64,000 nucleotides of DNA from Darksidea phi (lineage: Eukaryota > Ascomycota > Dothideomycetes > Pleosporales > Lentitheciaceae): contig JASJFT010000190.1 of the NCBI GenBank assembly GCA_030770425.1, forward strand, positions 1-64,000. The letters are read 5' to 3'. Position numbers and translations under genes: made by a program. The stretch's first letter is position 1. Every line of letters begins with the position of its first letter. This document shows positions 33,061-43,301 of this stretch, one piece after another. The notes under the pieces were generated by a model. It made no database searches. It was not told the origin of the DNA and saw only the letters and a list, made by a program, of their open reading frames with translations.

Positions 33061-33189
33061 CGAACGCATTCTAAACAATGAAAGAAACAACTTCCTTCAA
33101 ACTTGACCAAATCACCACAAACCGCTTTCTCTAGCCCGAAAACATCAATATCTTTTCCCTAGATCTACAACACCGTGTCTGTTTTAGGT

Positions 33190-33926
33190 CGCTATCAGCA
33201 GATATACCTCAATCTCCAGCCCACCCCCGCAACACCCTTTCCAACGCCCCCGGAGAGTCCTATACAGGCCTCCGCTGCTTCCCTCTCGGACACCATGTAA
33301 ACCATACTGACATCTCTGATCTCATCTCCGCCCTGCACCGCCTGCGCTCACGCAAAATATTACAACCTATTCCGATCGTTTCGCTCGAAGACGTAAAGAA
33401 ACAGACTGAGCCACTACATGCGGCACAAGGCCTCCGGTAGCATCATGCAAAGGATGTGCAACAAGCACGCGCTGCTGGAGAATTGTTGGAGGGGTTGGAA
33501 GACGGAAGTGAGAGGCTGAAGATTTACGTCTTTCCCGATTCCATGCGGTTGAGTAGCACAGCGCCGCAGATCTGGGGCCTCCACGAACTCGATATCCATA
33601 CCCACACAACATACCTCTATCTCTGTGCCAAAGGACCCGACCTCGCGGAGCAGTGTTACACACCTTCCTGTCGAGCCAACGGTGTCCACGTTTGCAGTGT
33701 TTTCCGGCAGAATACGTGCTTGTGGATCAAGCAGGGCGCTTGAGCGAGGAGTGGGAATTGCCTGAACGGTTAACGGCTACAGAGCGATATCGATCTCTTG
33801 AATAGAGAGTTGGAGGGGTTGCTCGAAAGGCTGGAGAACGAGGGCAGCTTGGAAGCGCCTGTTTTGTTTGCCAAGTTGAGAGAGCACTGTGAGGATACGC
33901 TGGAGGAGATGAGGGAGCCAGTTTAG
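33190..33926 (+). pseudogene. Decayed coding region downstream of the kinase-like gene
   Basis: Protein-like segments follow each other in changing frames: RYQQIYLNLQPTPATPFPTP to a TAA at 33298-33300; then from about 33303 a frame with HTDISDLISALHRLRSRKIL, interrupted by TAG at 33438-33440, continuing QQARAAGELLEGLEDGSERL and ending at TGA 33741-33743; then RLSEEWELPERLTATERYRS in another frame; finally LLNRELEGLLERLENEG to TAG at 33924-33926. No intron signals explain the breaks. The family is not recognised; the end looks like a coiled coil. Confidence 0.6.
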
Positions 33927-34325
33927 TGGGCGGGGGAAGAGCCTTTGAGTGTAGGCTGAGACGAGCAATGTAAACACTCCTGGGATGTGTCAAAGATGGA
34001 GCAAAGGATAAGATAGTCCAGGCAATTGAAGAAAACGGTATATGCGATGACGCTAAATGTTACAGATATTCGAAACGCCGACAAAACAAATATTGAAAAG
34101 GCCGATTTGTTATCGTGTTCTTGATCCTTGGCCAGAGATCCTCTCTGCACTTCTCGCGCGTCCCTCATCTACCATCAGGTGGTCCATTTTAGATTAAAGA
34201 GATCTCTTGAGAATGAGATAGTCGGGCGATATATCAGGTACATGAGGCTGTGTTGATCGATTCGCGCATGGCGTGGGTTGGTTAAATATCGCAGAATGGG
34301 GGTGGGGAGGGGGCATGTGAACCCG
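33927..34325. other. Intergenic, nothing recognised
   Basis: Short 3' flank between a decayed plus-strand region and a minus-strand gene. No signal is seen. Confidence 0.45.
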
Positions 34326-35030
34326 TTACGACTTTTCGGGCTGACGTCCTGATCGTATCTCAATTTTCCGCGGCTTTTTCTTCCCTGTGCCTTGTGCTTT
34401 CCCTTCTTCTTGTGATGAAGCCGTTTCTCGTCCCTGCTTTTCCCTCTCTTCAGTGAGGACCTCGGCCGCCTGTCGTAATGCCTCTGGGTCCGGCACGGCA
34501 TCGTCATCGTCCGGTGATCCTTGGGCTTCTTTTTGCTCGCCATCCTTGCCCTTGCCCTCACCCTTATCTCCTTTACCTCCCGCACCTGCAAGCGAACCCA
34601 GCTTGATGAAGGGCCCATGTATAGCGCCAACGCCAGTCCCCACCAAAGCCCCCAATCCTGTCGTAGGTATGGCCGTCAACCCTCCCACCACGGTCCCGAC
34701 AACGGTCCCCACACCCACGCCGACCGCACCACCGATGCCCGCGCCACCCATGGTCCCCTGGAAGGCGCCGCTCTGCAGCATCCTCGCCTTTTTGCTGCTA
34801 CCATGGGCTTCTACCTCCTTGTTGTATGCGTCCGTGAGCATCTTCTCGCGCTTCTTCGGGTCGGTGAAGGATTTTGCCGCCTCCTTGAGCGAGTTTGCCA
34901 TGCTCTGTGCGGCGAGGGCTTTCTCGGCGGCCGCCGCGGCTTCTTTCAGGCGGTCCTCGGGGGGGATGTCGGAGACGGGTTTGTCTGGCTGGGCTGCCGC
35001 GTGGGCAGAGTCTGCCGTGGGTGCGGCCAT
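34326..35030 (-). CDS. Glycine-zipper-containing protein, 234 aa
   Basis: Intronless. An Ala-rich, charged N-terminal helix region (residues 25-85) precedes a long Gly/Val/Ala segment near residues 92-140 (GGAGIGGAVGVGVGTVVGTV and VGGLTAIPTTGLGALVGTGV) with GxxxG spacing typical of glycine zippers, which pack in or across membranes. The tail is highly charged (Lys, Glu, Asp, Gln). There is no signal peptide. Similar proteins are common hypothetical genes in filamentous ascomycetes. Membrane association is an inference from the zipper. Confidence 0.75.
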   Translation of the reverse strand: MAAPTADSAHAAAQPDKPVSDIPPEDRLKEAAAAAEKALAAQSMANSLKEAAKSFTDPKKREKMLTDAYNKEVEAHGSSKKARMLQSGAFQGTMGGAGIGGAVGVGVGTVVGTVVGGLTAIPTTGLGALVGTGVGAIHGPFIKLGSLAGAGGKGDKGEGKGKDGEQKEAQGSPDDDDAVPDPEALRQAAEVLTEEREKQGRETASSQEEGKAQGTGKKKPRKIEIRSGRQPEKS

Positions 35031-35289
35031 GGCGGGAGCGTCGTTGTCGGTGGAAGGAGTCGCAGAATGCGGTTGTTATTTGTGGGAAGGATGCACGCGT
35101 TGGTGGTGAGCTATGCGGGGCGCTTGACGTCACCGCGGCCACGCGCCTGTATTTCTTGGTGGACGCACGCACGTGTAGGACAGACGCGTCATGTGGCTGG
35201 GATCCTTCAATCTTCTTTCATTCAAGGTTGCATCTGTCTTCTACCCCTATTCCCCTTTGAAAACGCCGTGTATAGCATGTCTAGTGCCC

Positions 35290-35706
35290 TCATTTGGCCT
35301 CCTTCTCATCCTCGTTGGCCCCCAGCGTCGCCATGCGCAGTTGATTCCGCTTCCCTAGAACCCTCAGTGTATTCCGCCGCTCAATCTCTGACATCTGCTC
35401 CCAGTTCGCAACGCGGCTCAGCGTGCCATCGCGGTTGACGACCATAGGCCCGAGGTGGTCGAGCTTGACGCCCTGTCCGCTGCTCACGTTTAGCTCGACA
35501 GCTTTGCTGTCGGCCGACGGTTCGGGGAGCGGAAGAATTCGGTGCGACGTCTGCTCTGTGGTGGAGCTTGTATCGGTGGTGGATGCCGTGCTGGTGTTAT
35601 TCGACGTCGCCATTGTGCGAAATGGGGAGCGATTGTGCCGCGTGGTGAGGTGTATATGTGACAATTGGCACCGTCGAGCCTGTAGAAGGCATCTGATAGA
35701 TGTCAT
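35290..35706 (-). CDS. Small conserved-looking fungal protein
   Basis: 138 residues from ATG 35706, or 106 from the internal ATG 35613. The long form starts with an Arg/His-rich, acid-free stretch (MTSIRCLLQARRCQLSHIHL) that resembles a mitochondrial presequence. The conserved core appears to be LGPMVVNRDGTLSRVANWEQ followed by MSEIERRNTLRVLGKRNQ near the C-terminus. I know this type of short protein from fungal gene catalogues but cannot attach a function. No TM is seen. Confidence 0.7.
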   Translation of the reverse strand: MTSIRCLLQARRCQLSHIHLTTRHNRSPFRTMATSNNTSTASTTDTSSTTEQTSHRILPLPEPSADSKAVELNVSSGQGVKLDHLGPMVVNRDGTLSRVANWEQMSEIERRNTLRVLGKRNQLRMATLGANEDEKEAK

Positions 35707-35933
35707 AGAGCACGATGCACGAGCACGAGGACTGATGTATACTGCGCTATGAAAAGTTTCGATGCTGGAACCTCAAATCGCTTACTAAGACGCCGAGACC
35801 GCTCACATGACATGAGACGCCTTCATTTTAAAGTCGACTTTGGTTCGTTTCTACATGCTAAAGCGGAGTCGTGGACTCCACCAATGAAAATAAGGTCCCC
35901 GCTTCGTGGTCGTTACAATCGGGCCCGGCTGTT

Positions 35934-36377
35934 CTAGGTGCAACACATCATGATGCCAAAGTCTACCTTGTCACCAGATCCGTTGGCTATCAACGAGACG
36001 TGATCCGCGACATGCTTCCAAGGCCTGTCTATCTTCCGAATGCCCTTCGGCTTTTGCTGGATCTTATTGCCCTGTCGTTCTGTCCATATGTCTATGCGAC
36101 GTTCAAGACGGTCTCGTGCCTCATCCAGTGTGGTGAAGGTACCGGCCGGCAACATGTCTATTGGGCGGTCGTATTCACGGTCGTGATGGATCGAGTACAC
36201 CGTAAAAATTTGGGCCTTGATTGACTCGTCCGATGCTGTCTTCGCCAGTGCAGCCACGATTTCCGGATTATACCCATATATTTGAAAGCTGATAGCAGCT
36301 CCAATCACTAAATCACGCTCATCCGAAACAGGAGCCTCCGATTGTAAGTCCGCCTTTGAAAGTCGTAACGGGCACAT
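35934..36377 (-). CDS. Small hypothetical protein, 147 aa
   Basis: Open frame from ATG 36377 to 35934. The segment SDERDLVIGAAISFQIYGYN, a stretch around VYSIHHDREYDRPIDMLPAG and FTTLDEARDRLERRIDIW have a normal amino-acid balance. Upstream, in other frames, the minus strand also reads protein-like (around 36380-36470, for example DTELHHFGNRYSWLSNDYPY), so a 5' exon or a frameshift may be missing. No domain is recognised. Confidence 0.5.
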   Translation of the reverse strand: MCPLRLSKADLQSEAPVSDERDLVIGAAISFQIYGYNPEIVAALAKTASDESIKAQIFTVYSIHHDREYDRPIDMLPAGTFTTLDEARDRLERRIDIWTERQGNKIQQKPKGIRKIDRPWKHVADHVSLIANGSGDKVDFGIMMCCT

Positions 36378-36812
36378 CGACCGAGGTAAATTCGTGGGAT
36401 CTTATAGGGATAGTCATTGGATAACCAACTATACCTATTCCCGAAATGATGGAGTTCAGTGTCACTAGTTTCGCTGACTGGTTGCCGACTCCGGTTTTCG
36501 CCCGGACGCTGATGTGATATAGTAAGCAACACCCCCTCACCCCCCATTCTGACACTCTTTTCGCATCGTGCTCTCTTTGTAATCAGATGTTTCTGACTCC
36601 GCAGTATGAGGTTGTTTCGGCCCACTATGTCTATGCTCTCCTTTGCTGTGAAATTCAGATCCGTCTACTTATAAGAGACCATGACCCGACCACATTGCTT
36701 TTATAGCTCCACACCATTCTCCTCTTCGCTCAGGTTCACCCTTTGAATTATATGCTAAACCAGTCAAATCTATTGCCATTACTAGATTAGCTCTATCGAC
36801 TATTTTGCAATC
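36378..36812. other. Upstream region; possible missing exon on minus strand
   Basis: See the preceding minus-strand entry. The plus-strand gene at 36813 starts right of it. No repeat or RNA gene is recognised. Confidence 0.35.
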
Positions 36813-37808
36813 ATGTCAGCCCCCCAATCCGTTTTCCTGCTCGGCCCAGGATATGTTGGACTACACATCATCGAGAACCTTCTCGCTGCTGGTCATCCAG
36901 TAACAACTCTCGTGCGAAACCCAGAGCTGGCCGCTTCACTGGAGAAAACGGGCGTTAAAACGATACCTGGAACTCTCGACGACATCGACCTGATAACCGC
37001 CCAAGCCAGCCAGCACGAAATCATCATCAATGCATCCTCGAGCGATGATGTACCGAGCGTGGAAGCTATACTAGCAGGCGTGCGGCACCGCGTAGCCCAA
37101 AACCTGCCGAGCACCTTCATCCACACAAGCGGAGTGGGTGCATTGGTGGATGATGCCAAGGGTGCATATAAGAGCGACAAAATCTACAGCGACGACGACC
37201 CGGCGGGTATTGACGCCCTGCCGCCTACGGCTCTTCATCGTAACGTTGACACTGCGATTGTCAAGGCAGCGCGCGAGATTGGAGACAAGGCCAAGATTGT
37301 TATTCTCATCCCGCCAATTGTGTACGGTTTCAACTCGGCCCACAAGCGCGTGTCCATGGGTCTACCAGCGCTGGTACGCTTTGCGCTGAAGCACGGATTT
37401 TCGGGTCGCGTCAACGAGGGTCGGAACGTGTGGGGCGGTGTCCATGTTGCCGACCTGGGCCGGGCTTACATGACACTCATTAATAAACTGGAGTTTGCGA
37501 CCCCATCGCCTCTCGAGAACCCCTATTTCTTCGTCGATAATGGGGTCGAATTTTCATGGGCTGAGGTGGCTGAGCATGTGGGCCGGATTTTGTACAAGCT
37601 AGGGAAGATCCCGTCTCCTGAACCTCGGGCGTTTGCGCAATCCGAGCTTGGAGACGTCTACGGGCCCCTTACCGAGAGCGTTGCCGGTGGTAATGCAAGA
37701 TGTCGTTCGGTCCGATTACCACAGCTGGGTTGGGTGCCCAGAGAGAAGAGCGTATGGGCTAGCATGGAAGAAGACGAGATTCCTTACTTAATAGCGACGC
37801 AAAATTGA
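36813..37808 (+). CDS. NAD(P)-dependent epimerase/dehydratase-like protein (extended SDR)
   Basis: 331 residues, intronless. It starts with a Rossmann fold (VFLLGPGYVGLHIIENLLAA, an atypical GxGxxG-type loop) followed by GHPVTTLVRNPE, an NmrA/epimerase-like second strand. IINASSSDD and FIHTSGVGALVDDA match strands 4-5. The usual SDR YxxxK is not obvious; a related VYGFNSAHKRVSMG motif follows IPPIVYG. Cytosolic. Similar proteins in fungi are annotated as nucleoside-diphosphate-sugar epimerases, but with no catalytic Tyr-Lys pair clearly seen it may act as a redox sensor or on an unusual substrate. Confidence 0.85.
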   Translation: MSAPQSVFLLGPGYVGLHIIENLLAAGHPVTTLVRNPELAASLEKTGVKTIPGTLDDIDLITAQASQHEIIINASSSDDVPSVEAILAGVRHRVAQNLPSTFIHTSGVGALVDDAKGAYKSDKIYSDDDPAGIDALPPTALHRNVDTAIVKAAREIGDKAKIVILIPPIVYGFNSAHKRVSMGLPALVRFALKHGFSGRVNEGRNVWGGVHVADLGRAYMTLINKLEFATPSPLENPYFFVDNGVEFSWAEVAEHVGRILYKLGKIPSPEPRAFAQSELGDVYGPLTESVAGGNARCRSVRLPQLGWVPREKSVWASMEEDEIPYLIATQN

Positions 37809-38140
37809 TCTTGTAGGAGCTATTTAGAGATTTGGAAAAATAGCTTTGCCGTCGGCGGGACCTTTTTGGAAGGAATGAGTAGAGGAGTGTTATTGGGGCT
37901 ATAGGAAGTGTTTCCTAATGTACGTGCGCCGTCAAAGTTTTCAGGCTTCTGCGTTTGTGTTTGTGGATGTCAACCTTGTAGAGAAAACATTGGGTCTTGC
38001 TCAAATAAGCTTGAAGTAAAGACAACGATAGCAAGTCAATGTGCGTGGGTACTATCGTATTAACATTAGATACTATTTTATATACATGCACCGTGTCTTC
38101 TTCAACTGATCAACCAGACTTCTCGAGGCTCATACATGAT
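37809..38140. other. Convergent intergenic, nothing recognised
   Basis: 3' flanks of the epimerase-like gene and the oxidase gene. No feature is seen. Confidence 0.45.
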
Positions 38141-40273
38141 TTACAACACCACATGAACTGTCTTTCCTAGACTTGGAGTACCCTTAGCTGACATGACAAA
38201 TAGGTAATAAAAGCCCGGAAGCAGTACTCCGGTGTCTTTGGGAAGACCAACGATATACTCTTCGCCGTTGCGCTTCACGTCGCTGAGTGGAACGCGTCGC
38301 TGATCGCTGTTAACTGAATGTGTGACACTGCCCATGCGAATGAGCGAAACTGTGGCAAGCTCAGTCGCGCGGAACCGAAGGCTACCGCCAGCCTTCACCG
38401 GCTTTTCGGATAGACCTGAGATAACGGGACGTGTGGCGTAAGAGCCATCGGGGTTGAACAAGAAAGGTGGTTCGAAAAATTCGCCGTCAAGATGGTCCAC
38501 AGATTTGTCGCATTTGTCGGTTGCGCCTTTGATGGTGGTCACATAGCAAAGACCGCCACCGCCGATGAAAACTCTGGAGTCGGGCAGTAGGATAGAGATG
38601 GAGTGATAGTTTCGAGGCACTGCGTACGGCGCGAGCTGCGTCCAGGTCTTGGTCTTCGGGTTGAAGAGCTCGGGAACAAGGGTGCCGTCCGTGTTTGTGA
38701 AAACAAGGGCTCTCCGTTGGCCACCAGTGACAAGGACGGTGCCGTCAGGTAGAACAACAGCGTTGGAGAACGCGCGTGGGAAAGCCATGTCAGGCACCCG
38801 TTCGACAGCCGAGGGTTTGTAGGGTTCTCCAATGGTAGTAATATGGGCGTGAGCAGTAGCGTCACTCCGAGTGTAATCAGGAGCTCCACCCGCAGATAGA
38901 ATTTGGCCTTTGACAGCATCGTACATGACGAAAATTCCACACATGGCATCGTCAGTATCTCGGGTAGCGGCCTTGACCACGGACCCAGTGCCCTTGGTAC
39001 CGTACCAGTGCTGGTCCACGCTTGGTCCAGCCTGGAAAACACTTCCATCTTTCCAACCAAAAAGCCAGGCGTGGTTGTCTTCGCGCCATATGCCCTCATG
39101 ATCCGTGGTGAGGATAGGTGTCACGTCGGCATTTGGGAGATATGTCCATTGTCCAGATTTGGGATCGTAAATCTCACCGTTCTTGCCCTTTCGCGGACCA
39201 GAATATGCGCCGCCAATTGTAAACACCTTTCCGTTGGATAAGATTGTCGATGTTTGGTAACCTCGAGCAACTTTCATGTTAGCTCCACGGGAAAATGTGT
39301 TCGTCGCGGGATCATAGATGCTGACGGCCTCCGCGTCCGAGCCGCCCTGGACAAGAATGCGACCATCCTCCAGCGAGCTGATGGCGGGGCAGAACATGTC
39401 GTGGTGAGTGTTGGTGACCTGGCGCGCCGATATCTCGCCCGTTACAAAGTTGAGATCTCCAAATTGGGTCATCCCGGAGGCCCCGCCAAAAGCATCTACT
39501 CCCCAAGACGAGAAAAACAGTACCCTATCTGCCTGGGGGAACTGTGGGACGACATAAGCGGCGACTGGAATGAGAGGAAGGCGGACAAGATCGGACCATT
39601 TGCCCATCTTTCCAGGATTGAGGTTCTGGGGCAGGGTGATGGTGGTGAACTGCGGGTTCTTCACCCAGAAGAGTGATGTCGCGGGCTCGGCTCCTTTGAC
39701 GTGGCAGACCTTGTTAATGTTATCAAAGACGGCCTTTCTGCAACCTTTGGTTGTCGAGCAGATGTCGGCGCAAGCGTTTACAGTAGTGACTTGGCGAAAT
39801 GCTCTCGCGGTGACACCAACATAATCCGTACTCTGACAGACACGGTATGCGGCGCCGCCAGATGCGCGGTACTCGATTTCGGGGTATGGACATCGTGCCA
39901 AGAACGAGCCGTTCGGCAGCGGATCATCGAGGTGGATGGTGTCGAAACGTTGGTCTTTCTCCCAGGGCATTCTAGTCGAACTGTTGTGATCCTTGACGTG
40001 ACACACTTTGCTCTTCTTATCATACACGGCTTTCCGGCAACTTGCATTTCGGTAGCAAATCTTGACACATTCCTCCGTGGACCCGACATTCTGGACAAGC
40101 TGTAGACTTCTGCCGCCAAATCTGTAGTCGGTGTTGGGGCAGATAGCATATGTGGGACCAGTTCCAGAATTCCATATAACTTCGTTGCTCGGACAAGAGT
40201 TCAGGTAGGCGGAGCTAAGTTTGAAATAAAGAAATGCTGCGGAAAAGACCTGCAATGTGGTCAGACGAACCAT
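38141..40273 (-). CDS. Secreted galactose oxidase-like copper radical oxidase with two PAN modules
   Basis: 710 residues, intronless. A signal peptide (VFSAAFLYFKLSSAY) is followed by two PAN/apple-like modules near residues 60-95 (ECVKICYRNASCRKAVYD and CHVKD) and 165-200 (ACADICSTTKGCRKAVFD and CHVKG). The Kelch propeller has the AA5 active-site set: Cys in HDMFCPAIS and Tyr in RGYQTSTIL (the Cys-Tyr cofactor pair), Tyr and His in RNYHSISILLPD, and His in GSVTHSVNSDQRRVPL. In galactose oxidase a Trp stacks on the cofactor; here the matching site reads GGAYSG, so Tyr replaces Trp, as in alcohol-oxidising AA5_2 relatives. The N-terminal CBM32 of classical galactose oxidase is replaced by the PAN pair. 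It should oxidise primary alcohols outside the cell, releasing H2O2. Confidence 0.92.
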   Translation of the reverse strand: MVRLTTLQVFSAAFLYFKLSSAYLNSCPSNEVIWNSGTGPTYAICPNTDYRFGGRSLQLVQNVGSTEECVKICYRNASCRKAVYDKKSKVCHVKDHNSSTRMPWEKDQRFDTIHLDDPLPNGSFLARCPYPEIEYRASGGAAYRVCQSTDYVGVTARAFRQVTTVNACADICSTTKGCRKAVFDNINKVCHVKGAEPATSLFWVKNPQFTTITLPQNLNPGKMGKWSDLVRLPLIPVAAYVVPQFPQADRVLFFSSWGVDAFGGASGMTQFGDLNFVTGEISARQVTNTHHDMFCPAISSLEDGRILVQGGSDAEAVSIYDPATNTFSRGANMKVARGYQTSTILSNGKVFTIGGAYSGPRKGKNGEIYDPKSGQWTYLPNADVTPILTTDHEGIWREDNHAWLFGWKDGSVFQAGPSVDQHWYGTKGTGSVVKAATRDTDDAMCGIFVMYDAVKGQILSAGGAPDYTRSDATAHAHITTIGEPYKPSAVERVPDMAFPRAFSNAVVLPDGTVLVTGGQRRALVFTNTDGTLVPELFNPKTKTWTQLAPYAVPRNYHSISILLPDSRVFIGGGGLCYVTTIKGATDKCDKSVDHLDGEFFEPPFLFNPDGSYATRPVISGLSEKPVKAGGSLRFRATELATVSLIRMGSVTHSVNSDQRRVPLSDVKRNGEEYIVGLPKDTGVLLPGFYYLFVMSAKGTPSLGKTVHVVL

Positions 40274-42469
40274 GTTGATAGGTTATGTAAGCTATTGCGC
40301 TGTAAAGAAGCAAGTTCTAAGCGAAGGAGGTTAAGTAATGAACGCTATGTGGCTAAAATAAAGGATCTATGTTCAAATGTAGTGATCGTAAGAACTAGAG
40401 ATAACGAGAGTAGTAAGGATTGAATTGTAGGGACAAACGAACGTAGAGACCGAACACCCGTAGGTATGGAACAGAAGGACTACTTGGAGCAAAGGCTTCG
40501 TATCTTGTACTATGGCGCTGAGAGTGGCTGCGCACATAGAGCGTCCCACATGGTGCCAAGGAGTAGCGTTGACATGAGACGTTGGGATTCGGCATGCACA
40601 CTTGTTTCGTATAGCAGGCGCGTGCTATCGCGCGCCGTCCCAACTCTCGGAGCTCATTCGAAGGCTTCTCGGTAGAAATGCCCGGCCTGGCGACTCGTTT
40701 CACTGGATCGATAAATACAGCGCTGGGCTGACCTGATATCGGCCCCGCTAGCGCCTTCGCAGCGACGTTTTTACTTGGCAGTTGCCGGAAAACGGCGAAA
40801 GGATCCACCATGGCGAGTCATTGCCCGGCATCATACCGACCTGGGCCTACAATCAGAGGTGACGACGCCGCACAGACGACACGTAGGCGTGCGAAAAGTT
40901 CTCCCCTGTTCCATCAGCCGGGTGTATGGCCACAAAGATTGAGGAATAGGAGAGTCAGTCCAAATTCGGGCTTATCGATAGCATCAACAGATGTCCTGTT
41001 CCAACAACCAAGTAAAACTTGCCCATCATCCTCCTTCGCCTTCTGCGACGCCTTCAACTTCGAGAACAGCTACCAAAACGCATGCAGTAATCCTGGATAC
41101 GGATCCATCTTTGCCTTAATTTCACATTCTTCCCTTAGTACTCTGTTTCATATATTAAGCCCTGATCGCGCACCGGATCCGGGCCGCATATCTGAAAATA
41201 GGCGCGCGGCAGCGCAGCGTGGCATTTCGCCGCTTCGGCCGTACGCGGGCCGCATTTCTTGGCGGTGCTGAAGTAAAGCCGCATCCGTTAATGCGAGGAG
41301 ATTCGAGTTAGGCCGGTTCGTGATGTATCCGCTGCGTCGGCCTTGTTAACTGCAAGACCATCGAACTGTCCCGACTACCGCCGACTACCTCAAACAATAC
41401 GTCTCTTCTTCCACGCGCGCGATTGGCATGCTCCGTTCTTCTGCAGTGTCGACCGACTCAATTCTAGTTCTGAAACGTTGTCCCGCGCAGCCTAGTAGTA
41501 ATCGGTGCGGGCTCTTGCTATCCTCCCACAATCCAACCACCGTAGGATTTTATCGCTGCTCTCATGAGCCGTTCTTTGATCCATAGAGTGGGCATTACGT
41601 ATTCTCGCACACGGATCGACGGCGAAGCAGACACGGCAATTAGCGGAAGCGGTGGCTGCGGAACTTTTCGTGTCTATATTTCGAGGTTATTTTCACCGTC
41701 ATGATAAACTTGGCGAGTACCGCATGAAGTAAACGAAGTATCAGGCTTGACGGTTTCTAGAGAGCCTACTCGATTTTCCAAAGATTTTAGTCGCATGCTA
41801 CTCCCGAATCGATGCATGCAGCCTAGCCAAAGGACATGCCTCCATCATTCAATGGCCCCTGACATACAACAGCAGATTCTGGTCCATGTCGCATTCCTAT
41901 GGCTAATAGGATGCTAATGTTGTTTTAAGAAAGGCCTAAGCCCTACGCCTAATCGCGCGTCGCTAACTAGTCTCCACGTCTCCACCCTATGCAGCGTAAC
42001 CTCCGATATGCTTAATAGTAACGACTCCACATATTGCGCTAAATGCGACACGAAGAATGCACCGCAGAGTGGATATGCGCGCTCCTGGTTGCGCTTACGA
42101 GAAACAGGGTTGAGGAACATGAGGACCTGAAGCACGATGGTAACGGGAACTTATGTTCTTTAGGGCTAATAGCAGGGCAGCAAAAATGAAGCTGGAGTTC
42201 ATCCGGGGCTCCAAGGTCGGTCGTGGGAAAGTATTCACGTTTGCTCGTGATGCTGCACGTGCGGCGGGGGATCATCGCGGTTACCATTTCCGGAACTATG
42301 ACGAAGTTGTGATGAGAAAGTGATGATCACCCTGTATCTCCAAATGTATTGCTCCGATTGCACGATAAATGCACCCTCCACCCTAAGCTGCTGTGTCAAA
42401 CCACTATTCCCAGTATCGTCCACAAGCCTACTCGCAGTCAGGAACGATTTCATCGAATACTAGCGCAAG
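40274..42469. other. Gene-free 2.2 kb
   Basis: Only short frames on both strands; none is protein-like over more than a few dozen codons, and no intron signals join them. No RNA gene or repeat is recognised. GC content falls towards 41300-42400. Confidence 0.45.
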
Positions 42470-42820
42470 ATGCCCTCGAAGCCTGACGAGCAAGTCCTTT
42501 CGAAACAAGGAGAACCGATTGAGGAGGGCGACCATGTATATACGAAGATTAGGGGTGGAAGACATGAGGGCGACGCAAGTATATCCTGCGAACTGCAATC
42601 TGTGCGAGTGTACTAATCATTACATAGGTCGAAAAGATTGTGACGACGGACGAGGCCGCTAAAGAGGAGAACGTGAAGAATCCACCCAAGGTGAGAGACT
42701 TTCTGGTGACCATGGCGTGGATAACTGATGGGTTCATAGGTTCTATTCACGGATCAGAAGGGAAAACGTGTTGCCCATAACCCGGGGACGTTGGATATTG
42801 TTGACGATAGCGGAAAGTAA
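42470..42820 (+). CDS. HVA-Tudor/DUF2945 small protein, 3 exons, one GC-AG intron
   Basis: join(42470..42574, 42628..42690, 42740..42820), 82 residues. Intron 1 (53 nt) begins GAC|GCAAGT, the classic GC-AG donor, and ends with ACTAATCATTACATAG; intron 2 (49 nt) is GTGAGA ... TTCATAG. All junctions are phase 0. The product reads EEGDHVYTKIRGGRHEGDVE, KIVTTDEAAKEENVKNPPK and VLFTDQKGKRVAHNPGTL, which matches the hypervirulence-associated Tudor (DUF2945) family: a short beta barrel found in bacteria and fungi, of unsettled function. No open frame longer than the exons shows it, so ORF-based annotation would miss it. It sits beside the Zn2Cys6 gene. Confidence 0.88.
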
Positions 42821-43301
42821 TACGGATTTTCCACTGAGGCAATGAACTTTCTGTATGAACGATGCAATAGAAGCTCCTTTGCACTGGTCGTACGTAGAGT
42901 AACATGTATACGCGCTTTATATTATGCTTCCGCCCTTTAGACCTTGCAACAGTTTTCTCAGCATTACATCTGGTGATTCTGCAGCTTGTTATTGAATACG
43001 TTTCACGTAAGGTTCTTTGTTTGTCAAGGATTAATGCCGCGCGTCCGTTACTTTCACCCATGCAAAGTTAGGTCGTCCGCATGCCTCCGCACCTGTGGCC
43101 TTTCCGTGAGTCGCTTAGTCTTGATTAGTAACACCGCCATTTCTCGATGCTGACAACAGTGTTTGAGCGCACTACTTGAAACAACTTATCATTCACGACA
43201 CCCCTCATGACATCTCTCATCGAAACTATACTTTCAGCGACCGGACAATCGGCTCTCCAATTTAAAAGAGCCGCTTCTTGACGCCAAGGTAGACAGCGGT
43301 A
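42821..43301. other. Intergenic, nothing recognised
   Basis: Lies between the DUF2945 gene and the regulator. Probably the promoter of the regulator. Confidence 0.45.
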
